Source of the DNA: Pleurostoma richardsiae
Taxonomy: Eukaryota > Ascomycota > Sordariomycetes > Calosphaeriales > Pleurostomataceae
Length of the DNA: 64,000 nt
Assembly (NCBI GenBank): GCA_030052745.1
Contig: JANBVO010000075.1
Span: 1-64,000, forward strand
Reading direction: 5' to 3'
Part shown: one piece after another, positions 35,227 through 45,664 of the stretch
How the letters are laid out: every line of letters begins with the position of its first letter
Numbering within the stretch: the first letter of the stretch is position 1
Notes under the pieces: generated by a model
The model's input: the letters and a program-made list of their open reading frames with translations, nothing else
Databases searched by the model: none
What the model was told of the DNA's origin: nothing
Program-made: the position numbers and the translations under genes

Positions 35227-37036
35227 ATGCATTTGAACGCTGATCTGGCTTTCAGAGTCCCATCGTGGATAGAGTACGCTGTCATCCTTGGTCTATACTT
35301 CTGGGTCAGCAGCCTCCTGGTCCGTTACAAGCGTGGACTGCGGTCACTCCCAGGGCCATTCCTCGCAACGTTTACGAATTTGTGGCGACTAGTCGATGTA
35401 GCACGAGGTCATCATCATGATACTCTCATTGGCTTGCACCAGAAATATCAGTCAAAGCTGGTTAGGGTCGGCCCTAATGTGGTATCGGTAGCAGACCCCG
35501 GAGCAGTGAGAATCATATATGGTTTGAAGACTGGTTTCACCAAGGCATGTTCCCTCACGTTCTATGTGATCGCCGTAGATAGACTGATTCGCCTGTTCAG
35601 ACCAGGTTCTACACGGTGCAGCAGAACGTGAGCCAAGGCAAACCGCTAGAGAATCTCTTCAACACCACGCGTGAAGATTTCCACGCCACCATTCGACGAC
35701 CGGTTGCCAGTGCCTATAGCATGACCACCTTGCTGAGATATGAACCTTTTGTCGACAATACGTCACAGGTGTTCTTGCGCAGATTGAATCAACTCTATGC
35801 CGACACGGGGAAGGTCTGCGACCTAGGAACGTGGCTACAGTACTATGCGTTCGATGTCATGTAAGCTTATTCTCCGTTTCAGATAGCTGTTTCTCCGGCG
35901 ACTGATATACTCGAAGTGGCGAGATGACTTTCAGTAAACGACTAGGTTTCCTGGAGACGGGGAGTGATGTCGGTGGCATCATTGCCAATCTTGAATCAAG
36001 GTTGAACTACTTCGCTTGGGTGAGAGTTGCACGTCTCAAAACGCTTTTAACTCACAGCGCTTATGAACTTCAGTGCGGGCAGATACCGATCTTAGACAAA
36101 TTCCTAGTCAAAAGTCCGATAGCTTTACGTGCTATGTCCACCAACTATGCCGTCAAGTTCACCCTTGGGCTCGTGAAGGATAGAATGAGACATCCTTCGG
36201 AAAGAGTGGATTTCCTCGATATGTTTTTGAGAGCGAAGCAAGAGCACCCCGAAGTGGTTGATGATCGACAGGTCACCTCTTACAGTGTCACGAATGTCTT
36301 CGCAGGCAGCGATACCACGGCTATATCCCTTCGGTCTGTAATCTATCACTTGCTCAAAAATCCCGAAAAGCTTCGCAAGACCGTAGAGGAGATTGATGGC
36401 GTTGTTCAAGGACGTGACTGCTGGCAGCGTCCAGTCACATTCGCTGAAGCCAATACGATGACTTACCTGCAGGCGGTTTTGAAAGAAGCAATGCGCGTCC
36501 ACCCCGCCGTTGGACTGCTTCTCGAGCGAACGGTTCCGCGTGAAGGATGTGAGATCGCCGGCACTTGGCTTCCCGGAGGGACAACTGTCGGCATTGACCC
36601 CTGGGTTCTACATCAGAATACGGAAGTCTATGGCAAGGACGCTAGTAATTTTCGGCCAGAGCGATGGCTTGAAGCTGATGCCGAGACATTGAAGTCGATG
36701 GACAGGTGCTCTTTAGTGGTAAGGACTGCCTCGTCGTCGAACGTTGATTGCTACGCCTAACAGTGATCAGTTCGGTTCAGGGGCTCGCACATGCATAGGC
36801 AGACACATATCGATGCTCGAGATGTCCAAGATTATTCCACAACTATTGTGGGCCTTTGAGGTAGGAATGCCGCTTTCTGCTTTTGCCTCCATGGCTTATT
36901 ATGTGTGTAGTTCGAGCTTCGGGACCCCAAAGCTTCTTGGGAGCTCTACAACATGTGGTTTGTGAAGCAAAGCGGCCTTAACGTATACATACGGAAGCGA
37001 TCTCTACCAGATGGACACCTCATAATCGAGGGTTAG
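35227..37036 (+). CDS. Cytochrome P450 (pisatin-demethylase-like)
   Basis: 511-aa microsomal monooxygenase. Exons 35227-35544, 35601-35860, 35917-36019, 36074-36705, 36764-36860 and 36911-37036; 1536 nt, exact frame. Intron 1 has a GC donor (GCATGT); no GT alternative keeps frame. One N-terminal membrane anchor (YAVILGLYFWVSSLLV) is followed by the Pro-rich hinge LPGPFLATF. The I-helix is FAGSDTT, the ExxR is in KEAMR, the PERF region is FRPERW, and the heme loop is FGSGARTCIGR with Cys448 as the iron ligand. The whole resembles the CYP57 (pisatin demethylase) and related fungal families that oxidise plant or fungal phenolics. It appears intact. No partner biosynthetic gene lies within 4 kb on either side. 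Confidence 0.9.
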
Positions 37037-38769
37037 GCCGTATAGAGCCAGAGTGGCTATTAAATATGAGCTTATCTTCGCGTTCAAGACTGCTCTAGTG
37101 TACTCCAGACTCACAGGAGCTTTTAAGGACATCGAACCGGGTCAGTTCAGATCCACAGTGCTAGAAGAAAGTGCTCACTTAACTTTTATTTGCCCGGCAT
37201 TGTTTCACGAGGAGGGCCAACCGAACTAAAACCCGATTGTGCAAAGCGCTTTTCCTCGCCGAAGAAAAGATTAGGTAATGAAGTGATCTTGCCAGAATGT
37301 TGTGTATGCTTGTGTATGTTTAAAACGCCTGAGCTGATAACTCAGGGAATAATCTATGCTATAAAGTCGACAAAGGACTTCGTAAAATGCTTGGATCGGT
37401 AGGTATTTCTACTCTATGTAAAACTACCCAAATCTCAGAAATGAGGAGTAGGGATAAAGGCCTAGTCAAACGACATCATGACGGCTATGTTAAAGAAGGA
37501 GAGATAACATTGTATTCTTTATCTGCTCAGTGTCTTGTCGAGCGATGAGATGGTACCTTCTACGTGTCTGGGGAATCGCGACGTCTACTTCACTGGTTCC
37601 GACTTTCTATCCGCACCTTAAAACGTCCATATAGGAGTAATTTGACCGTATACGAGGGCTAATATCACGTGGGTTTGGCTTATAATGTCTCCCCTTCTTT
37701 TACGGGAGTACTCGTTCACTGTTTGGAGACATCTCGGTATTCCGAGGCGAGCATTGAGTCGGACCGCGAACGACGGACTCAAACATCAGCAGGAGGCCAG
37801 TGTTTCTCTTTAAGCAGGAGAAGTTAGAGCAAGAAATAGTGTTATTGATACTCATACAGGACCTGGTAGTTTCTTAGTTCCTAGTAGCCCATCTAATGAA
37901 GTGATGTCTTAGAGTTTCGTCTTCTCTACGGCATCGCTAGTCGGATGGGTCTTCCCATAGCTCTACCGCCTTTCCTTTTGCTATCGGATTTGCCGACACA
38001 GGCCGGGTAAATGGATTACAAATGTGTGCTCGTCTCACTCTTTTCAACAATTTATGCAGTTGATCTGCGTCCAGGCACCTGACCTCGTTAGAGATATCCT
38101 CAGTGAATGCCGCCGGGCAGCGTGTCACATGAACGAACTCTGCCCATCGTTCTCGCGGGTTGGCATATCTTATCCCTCTCCGACGAAACCAGCAGGTGTG
38201 ATATATTATTTTGAAGAGTTTTCGATAGCTAAAATACTTAATCTAATACCTCGTTGAGCGGGGAAGATATGTCCTTCTAAACAAGGAACTCCGTCTTTTC
38301 ACCGGCTTCAAGTCGAATTGTATCGCTTCAGGGTACAAAGGACAAAAGACAGCAAAGGAAAAGTGTGAGCATGAGACATTCGTAAAAGAAAGGTATTGCT
38401 CTCGGAGCTGCTGTGACTTTTCCCAGGTCTCGCCTCTTCATCTGCTTTCGCGAGCGTGCCGTCTTACGTCGATGATACGAGAAGGCCGCATTTCCCAAAA
38501 AGACTTGCGAGCTAGGTCCGGGCAACTCGTAACTTTTCTGCCGTAAAACCGTATTCTTAGCGCCCGAGTTAGGTACTAGCTACGCTTGGAACACAGGTTC
38601 ATTAGGGTGCGGTAGATATTGAATATCTTTGCCTTTAAGATTAAGTGGAAAATAGGGAGCAGCCATGAGATGTTGCCTTGAACGTGATTATGATAGCCTT
38701 AGGGCGGTAGAGGCATACGTATCTTGCCATTGGCGAAGAGAGATCGCGGATTATCCAGTAGGAAGTCAT
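37037..38769. other. Intergenic, no gene seen
   Basis: 1.7 kb of AT-balanced sequence with short unrecognised frames (longest about 77 codons). Confidence 0.5.
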
Positions 38770-39063
38770 CTAACGGCGAGGATCTCCATGTCTTTCTCTC
38801 CATGTCGTCTTGAATTTTAATACTGATCCGGAGGAGTACCATGGCTCGGCAATGATGTTGAGTGTCTGGGCCTCAATGCTTTCCTGGAGTTTTCTGAGAT
38901 CCTCGTTGTCTTGGGCCCTTACATAGTCAATAAGGCGACCTCCTGGCATTTGAGATAGAACCTCACTATGAAGCTGACGGTAAGTACGCATCAAGGGCGT
39001 GAGATTTCCTTCTCCTGCAAGAAAATCCCGAATAATGTCGCGTAGGTCGATAGGAAGGCTCAT
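38770..39063 (-). CDS. Small hypothetical protein
   Basis: A 97-residue ATG-started frame. The sequence has ordinary protein-like composition, predicted mainly helical, with phrases such as LPIDLRDIIRDFL and NEDLRKLQESIEAQTLNII. No domain is recognised. The same frame is open upstream from a GTG, so an unseen first exon is possible. Another minus frame ending at 39060 overlaps its start codon. It could be the trimmed end of a larger gene. Confidence 0.35.
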   Translation of the reverse strand: MSLPIDLRDIIRDFLAGEGNLTPLMRTYRQLHSEVLSQMPGGRLIDYVRAQDNEDLRKLQESIEAQTLNIIAEPWYSSGSVLKFKTTWRERHGDPRR

Positions 39064-39686
39064 CGACCTAGAAGAGCGTCTTGATTCGGAGGCCACTGCG
39101 GATCTCTGGGGTATCGTATCGGTATTCTATATGCCATTGGCGAGAAATTGTTGGGAAGAGAATTAAGAGGTGTGTAGTACGGATAAGTTACTTTTTTACC
39201 GGCCGGAGATAGGTAAGTGGGTAGGTACCTAGATAGAGACCGTAAAGTTTGAAGAGATCCAGAGGAGAGCGAGTCTAGCGAGCAACCCCGCGCCAATCAC
39301 CATCAACCTGACTAGATTTCTAAGGTAAAATCCCGGCCCGACGGCATTCAAGTTACATCCGACGGTTCCTTTAACTCCTGGTCGGATTGGGCTGTTTTGT
39401 GCCCATCTCCATACATAGTGTAGGTAGGTAGATAAGATGCCGCAAAAAGCGGCCAAGCCCGTAGTCGGCGGATCCCAAGTTAGCTTGAGACGCCGGTCCG
39501 CTGATAGATAAGGCGATTGGAGCGAATAGAAGTTTTGTAGTAAGACATCGGCAATGCGAAGCCGGCTCGGTCTAGAGGTGCTACAATCTCCGTTCGGCTC
39601 GAGGACAAAGTTTCCAGTAATAGGAAGGTCTCGACCTTTGAAACCATTGTCCTTCTCCATTTGGATAGTTACCGACTCTCGCAAAA
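39064..39686. other. Upstream region of the fucosidase gene
   Basis: It contains short TAGGTAGGTA-like words near 39220 and 39420 and the presumed promoter of the fucosidase. A minus open frame at 39229-39741 overlaps the start of that gene and has no recognisable content. Confidence 0.4.
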
Positions 39687-42156
39687 ATGCGCGGCCCCGA
39701 CATTTCATGGACGGCGCTCCTGCCGCAGATACTGCCATCATTTCTCCAAGGGTCCGTTCCTGAGTCTCGCTCCGTGCAGGTCGACTTGACGCACCACTTC
39801 AACCACAAGGCTTTCGGATCTTACCCTGGCGAGACTGCCTTCGGCCTGCAGAACAGGTCTTATCCCGTACTCGACTCTCTTGCCCCCAATGGAATATACA
39901 CCTCACGGCGAACGGGAATCAAATACTCGTTCCCGGGTTATTCGGGGGTGGGCGTCCCCGACAACGTGATTTGCAACAACCAGACAATTCGCGTGCCACG
40001 ACGACAGGGAGGAGGAACCGCCTTCTCCGTCTCGATGCTGCTGGCCAATGACCTGCAGGACACAACAATCTCGCGCAACGTCACGTACGTGTACGCTGAC
40101 GACACAACCAGCCAGGCGGAGCTGCGTGCTATGCCCTTCTCAACGTACTTGCTGCTTGCACATGGCGAAATTGTTAGCAAGTTCACCTGGACGGCGTCCG
40201 GGCGAGATGGGAACGCCTCGCAGATCTTCGAATTTACTGGAGCCGTGGACCCGAACAGAGACTTGGACGCCGTGGTATTGCCCGATGCAGCGGACGAAGA
40301 GCAAGGGCAGATTCACGTGTTCGCGTTGTCATTGTGGCGGGGTGAGCCTGGCCTAGGCTCCGGGGGACCGATAGTAGAGGTGCAGGCCGTGAGGCCGACG
40401 CAAAAGTGGACTGAGAACGGTAATCAGGTGGTTGAGGTGACCGTAAACAATGTTGGGAAGAGGTGCCTTGCCGGCCGCGGGCTGAGAGTTTCTCTTGAGG
40501 GATACGGCGTGGCAACTGCGGAATACGGCAAGATCACACGCTTGTGTCCCGGTGACCAGAAGAGGGTTGACGTCGGCGTAGTTGGGCGCGGAAGTGGAAC
40601 TCTGACGGTCACTCTGGACAGCGAACTAGAGACTCGCGAAGCTGAGTTTTCAGACGTCACAATCGGTTTTGAGACCTTCAGCGAGGATCTAGACAGCCTG
40701 TCTAAGCATGAGACTCCACAGTGGTTTGACGACGCCAAGTACGGCATTTTCGTTCATTGGGGCCCATATGCTGTTCCTGGGTGGGGAGGGCCGCCTGAAA
40801 ATGAGACATACGCTGAGTGGTTTTGGTAAGTAGACACCCCGACGGAGGACAATATGGACGAAACATGCGCGTCGGTATTAACAATTTTGAAGGTGGTACA
40901 CTACATATCACGATGGGGGCCGCGGTGACGTCGCGGACAGTTACGGCTATCGACTCAGAACTTTTGGACCGGAGTGGAACTATGACGACTCCTTTACTGA
41001 CTTCACGGGAGAGTTCTGGGACCCGAAGGCTTGGGTCGATCTATTCGCTGATGCCGGTGCCAAGTACTTCGTCATGACCACGAAACATCACGACGGTTTC
41101 GCATTGTTCGACACGGGTAGAACTACCAACCGTTCCTCCCTGCACTACGGGCCAAAGCGGGACATTATCAAAGATCTGTTCGATGCGGCGGCTAGATACC
41201 AGCCACAGCTAAAGCGTGGGACATACTTCTCGCTACCAGAATGGTTTAACCCCGATATGTCACCGTACGCCTTTACCCAGACGGACCTCCCAAACTCAGT
41301 GTCCTGGCTAGGTGTCGAGGCCAAGAACCCGTACACTGGCAGGGCAGAGACCTATACGGGACGTACACCGATCAATGACTTCATTACAGACCTGATGGTC
41401 CCACAGATGGAGGCTCTCGCGTATGGCTATAACACAGATATCATGTGGTGCGACGACGGAGCCGCAAACGGCACACCCGGGTTCGCAGCGAATTGGTGGA
41501 ATTGGGCGCGTCTTCACGCAGGCAGACAGGTAACAATGAACAATCGGTGTGGCGTGGTAGAGGCTTCAGATTTCGAGACGCCCGAGTACACGACATATAG
41601 CTCCGCTCAGCGGCGAAAGTGGGAGAGCAATCGCGGCATGGATCCATTCAGCTACGGGTACAATCGTGGAACGCCGGACGAGGCCTACATGAACGCCAGA
41701 ACAATAATCTTCTCCCTCGTAGATATGGTAGCGAAGAACGGAAACTTCCTGCTGGATGTTGGGCCGCGGGCGGACGGGACGGTGCCACAGGTCATGCAGG
41801 ACAACCTCCGAGAGGCTGGACGGTGGATCCAGAAGCATGGCGAGGCCATCTTCAACACGACCTACTGGTTCGTGCAGACACAGATTACAGAGCCTTCTGT
41901 AAGATTCACTCAAACGGACGATGCATTTTACATCCTGTTTCTGGAGAAGCCCGTCGCGGTACGCGGGACAGTACTTGTCGACGCGCCGATCCCTATCATT
42001 GATGGAGATGAGCTGAGCCTCCTAGGGGTTCCAGGCGTAGGAATGCTCAAATGGGCGAAGCAGGGCCCCGAGGAAGCGCTCGTCATCGAGGTCCCTGCGG
42101 ACGCGCTCGATCGTGGGGAATTCTGCTGGGTGTTCAAGGTGAAATATGCCACTTGA
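39687..42156 (+). CDS. GH29 alpha-L-fucosidase with long N-terminal beta-rich region
   Basis: 800-aa glycosidase. Exons 39687-40825 and 40893-42156; intron GTAAGT...TTGAAG, exact frame. The catalytic GH29 domain starts at about residue 350 with PQWFDDAKYGIFVHWGPYAVPGW, then YFVMTTKHHDGFALFDT, and the segment DIMWCDDG, where one of Asp567/568 is the expected nucleophile. It runs on to NGNFLLDVGPRADGTVP and a C-terminal beta domain. About 340 residues precede the catalytic part. They are beta-rich with several N-x-S/T sites, and part of them (VEVTVNNVGKRCLAGRGLRV) has the look of an Ig-like adhesion fold. The N-terminus is only weakly hydrophobic, so secretion is likely but not certain. It removes terminal alpha-linked fucose from glycans such as plant xyloglucan or glycoproteins. 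Confidence 0.92.
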
Positions 42157-42930
42157 ATCGTGCCGGCCTGGCTGAAGTATTCGCCCGTCCTGCTCCCCCC
42201 CACAAATGGCTGTCAATTTGGGGTTCTGGTATCTCTGTGCAGGATGTGGAGATGGCTAAAAGACATACATCACGTCAATAGCCCGAATACAACGACCTTG
42301 AAACTTTTGCCATGCCGGTCGCGTGGATTGCGTGGAAAGGACATGCCATCTCTACTGCGTATGGTCTTGCACTCGCATTGAAGACCAACACGCAAGCCAG
42401 CCACATTCACTTCACGACGCCCGCAAGTGGGGTGATTCCCAACCACCGTTAGTGTACATGCGTCTGGCTGCATTGCTGTGGAGGGGCCCGCTGGATTGGC
42501 AATTGCTATCCGTACGGAGTTCTTTGCATGCATACGCGTATGCAGTGCACCGCGTCGATCCTCAAGCCGCCCAAAAGCTCGTATTTTACTTTGTGCTTCG
42601 TTGTGTTGTGGAGTTTGAATGTGGTTTTGGTAGAGGATGTGCTACCGTAACGGAGTAGGGTGACGTGTCGGCGTGGATTTTGACGGGGCACGATTTTAGA
42701 GCGGAGGCTGGGAGGCAGTTAGCCCAACCTCCATGATACCAGCCGACCGTGTTTCTCTTCACTCTTGAACAGCTCAACCTGCCGGCGCAAGACACAGCAT
42801 CTTTTCGGCCTAGCTTATTTCTTCTTTATTTCACCGTTCTAAGTATCACTCATTCCAGTCGTTGCTCATCCCAGCGTCGTCAATCCTGCACACCGTGGGC
42901 CAGTGCAAATCTGCAGTGAACTCACCGACG
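42157..42930. other. Intergenic between fucosidase and coiled-coil gene
   Basis: It holds the 3' UTR of the fucosidase and the promoter of the next gene. Short overlapping frames have no recognisable product. Confidence 0.45.
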
Positions 42931-44094
42931 ATGGCGCATCAGCTACCCTTTGAGCAAAAGTTCGAGCAACAGGGAGGAATCCAACGGCGCAGCCCCCGCG
43001 GCCCCCACGATGCCCGCGAGGCCCGCGAAGCTGCTCGCGCTGCGAAGAACGGAGCGGATTCGCGCTACAGGCGGGCCTACTCCCCGCCGGAGGGCCCGGA
43101 TGACTTTCACTCTGACGATCATAGTCTCAGGGAGGCCCAGGCTTTGCTGGCTCGTGCACAAGCTCAGGTATGCCCGTGAACTTTCCGTACTCGCAGTCTC
43201 ATTCACTGCTGGTGGACGGACCCGACTAGGCTCCGATCGGTTATGTCCCTCCACTCACTTGGTGTTATCGCATGACCCTCCCTGATCCCTATCTGTTCGT
43301 TTGTTTTCATGCCAACCGCCATGCCGGCTAACAAGACTACATAGCAAGGAACTGTTCCAATTGCGGCAGATCCATTGGCGAGGAATGCCAGATCACGTCG
43401 CCCCGGCAACCTCAATCGCGGAGGACTGAAAGCCTCCGTGCCCGTTTCACCAACCTCAGAGCCTCCGTCTTATCCCGGACCCCCTGTGGAAAATAATGGG
43501 CACACGGGACAGTCTCGCCCTGCAGAGCCTGGCCGCCAAAGGCTCAGTACTGCCGGATCGCAAGGTCGTCGCCCCTCGGAATCGGGCTCACCCCGATCTG
43601 CCCCAAAGGCCCAGAGACCCCAGTCCATGTCCATGATGGCGGATCCGCAGCAGCAGCAGAGACGGCCGCCCTCGCCCAGTAATCTGTCGGCTGCCTCTTC
43701 GATCAACCGCCTGAACAGTCCCAGTATCAATAAGATTGTCCTTCAGCCTCTCGAGCAGAAGATCCATGAGTACGACAATCTCATGGAAGAAGCTACAGTC
43801 CAGATGATGCAGCTCGACGAAGAGATACGCGCACTACAGGAACGGCGGCGACAGGCAGAGGAGCAGTTTAGTCAGGCCAAGTCGAAACACGACGAGTACG
43901 AGCGACAGCACGAAGATGTCAGCAGGGCCCTGCGTGGCGAGTTGATGCAAAGATCGAGAACGCCACCGCCACCGCACCGGATGTCAGCATCGTTGGATAA
44001 GATTGATAGTTATGATGACCGTCCTATGAGTGGGCAAAGTGGTAAGACGTATAAGTCTAGAGGGAGGGGGTTTCGGTTAAGCCTTTTCAAGTAA
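42931..44094 (+). CDS. Disordered protein with central coiled coil
   Basis: 328-aa protein. Exons 42931-43167 and 43345-44094; intron GTATGC...CATAG, phase 0, exact frame. The N-terminal 80 residues are charged and Ala/Arg-rich. A long low-complexity part rich in Pro, Ser, Arg and Gln follows. From about residue 205 to 280 there is a clear heptad pattern (LEQKIHEYDNLMEEA, then LDEEIRALQERRRQAEEQF), so an alpha-helical coiled coil is expected. The C-terminus is basic with an aromatic end (GRGFRLSLFK). There is no signal peptide or membrane segment. The composition suggests a cytoskeletal or scaffold-type protein; I do not recognise a named family. Confidence 0.8.
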
Positions 44095-44590
44095 GTGAAC
44101 TCAACTGCGGTTAATATCGTAACGGGCGGCTTTTCTGGGAAAATATTAGTGCTGTTATTATGTATATGTATTCTCATAGACCACCTAATATACATTGGAG
44201 GTATTTCAGCCGTACGAACTTTATGAAATATCTCACATTCTTAAAGCACTTCTTCCTCTTAAGCATTGGGCGGAGAATGTAGAGGATATTACTTTGTTCA
44301 GAGTGTATCTCATTGCCGGGAGCTTAGACCTTGAAAGACATGTTCAGTAATCACAAGATCGTCAACATCAGTTGAGAGGCGAAGACGTGAACGACGGAAG
44401 CCAATGAATTGAAACCGGTGCGGAGTACTAAATGAAGCGAGCGGTTTTGGAACGTCTGTAAAGGCATGAACTAGTCAAGAAGAATAGACATAGCTCAACG
44501 ATGCCGTCTCATGTCGTCTGTTGAGCTGTCTTCCCTAGCGTCACCCGAAACGCAGCGGGGCTTACAGTTGTTGCTTCCCTTTGCAGCTAA
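44095..44590. other. Convergent intergenic region
   Basis: 500 bases with no gene seen between the coiled-coil gene (+) and the beta-lactamase-fold relic (-). Confidence 0.45.
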
Positions 44591-45524
44591 GGTCGAACAC
44601 AAACAGCATTGTGCCTATGCCTCCGGACGTGGCCGAGTCGACACCCACTCAGTCCCCAACAAGGAAAGTCACCCCGACCAGAGAACAGCCTTGATCCTGC
44701 TTGCGCCTGTGTCCTGGGAGCGTCGTTCCCACTGACCAACTGGAATGCCACTCTTCCATGAGCCCAGTCGGAGATGGATGGAACAAGCCGCCAGGGAAAC
44801 AGACCCGGGCTGGGGATCAGCGTGGCGAGAACATCCGCCCCTTTGCTTATCCACGACGGCACGACTAGTCCAGGAGCATCGGCGATAGTCTGATTGACCG
44901 TCACGGTTAGCGACGAGTTCAGTCCGGGCTCCGTCGACCTGTATATCCAGCGAAAATTTTGCGCGGCTTCTGCAGCGGGCTTGGCAGCTATGCGGGTATC
45001 ATGAGGTTGGTGATGACGTCGGTTATGCCGGCGAGGACGTCGAAACGGGTGGCCAGGATGCGACAAATACCCCTGCGTCGTATTCAAAGTCCGCCAGGTC
45101 TTCGTAAATTACAGAGAGTGCCCATTCGGAAGGCGGAGGTGTGGTAGTGTTAGACGAGTCCATGCCGAGGGTCTCGAAGATGCTCTCGCGAAACATCTGG
45201 TCGATGTTCCTGCCGGTGATATTGGACAGCGCGAGCCCAAGCAGAGCAAACCTGTTGTTAGAGTACCCGGGGCTCATCCAGGGGACAAAGCTGGGCGGCC
45301 GGTTCAAGACGCCCTGGACGTAGGGCACTAGAGGGCATTGGGCGGAGTTGATCAACCTCCAGCCACTCTTGAAAAGTAGCGGCAAGGTTTCTAAACGTAG
45401 CGGCGACAAGGCCTCGATCACTGGATAAGTCAGAAGGCCTTGGTCAGCTTGGGCTTAGGAAGTCAGCTACGACCGGTTTGATGCAGATCGGGAGAAGAGA
45501 CAGCCTGTGAAGAGGAAGTTGCAT
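44590..45524 (-). pseudogene. Broken serine beta-lactamase-fold (PF00144-like) secreted protein
   Basis: Pieces of a fungal beta-lactamase/D-aminopeptidase-fold protein remain in order. An ATG at 45524 opens a signal-like start (MQLPLHRLSLLP) ending in VVADFLSPS before a stop. From about 45420 comes a segment with PWMSPGYSNNRFALLG, holding the family's conserved Y-S-N, and GMDSSNTTTPPPSEW. From about 45090 the C-terminal part follows in another frame: RFDVLAGITDVITNLM, AAEAAQNF, PGLVVPSWISKGADVLATLI. Between these, the N-terminal S-x-x-K nucleophile region and about 150 residues of the middle are missing, and the tail changes frame again near 44740. Intact fungal relatives are around 550-600 aa. 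It is a relic of a host gene, not of a mobile element. Confidence 0.75.
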
Positions 45525-45664
45525 GGTGAACTACCAGGAAACAAGCAAGAGTTCTGAAGGTCTGGTTCGGTTGTCCATCTAGACGTTCCACTTGTGCTTC
45601 AAACATCTGCGACTTCTTCATCTTCCACCGAGATCCACACCAAGAAACACCTGGAGTAGAGTAC

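Noticed and set aside
39229-39741. 170-codon minus-strand open frame at the start of the fucosidase gene
   Set aside because: It overlaps the first exon of a well-supported gene, has no recognisable domain, and is best explained as an antisense frame and promoter sequence.
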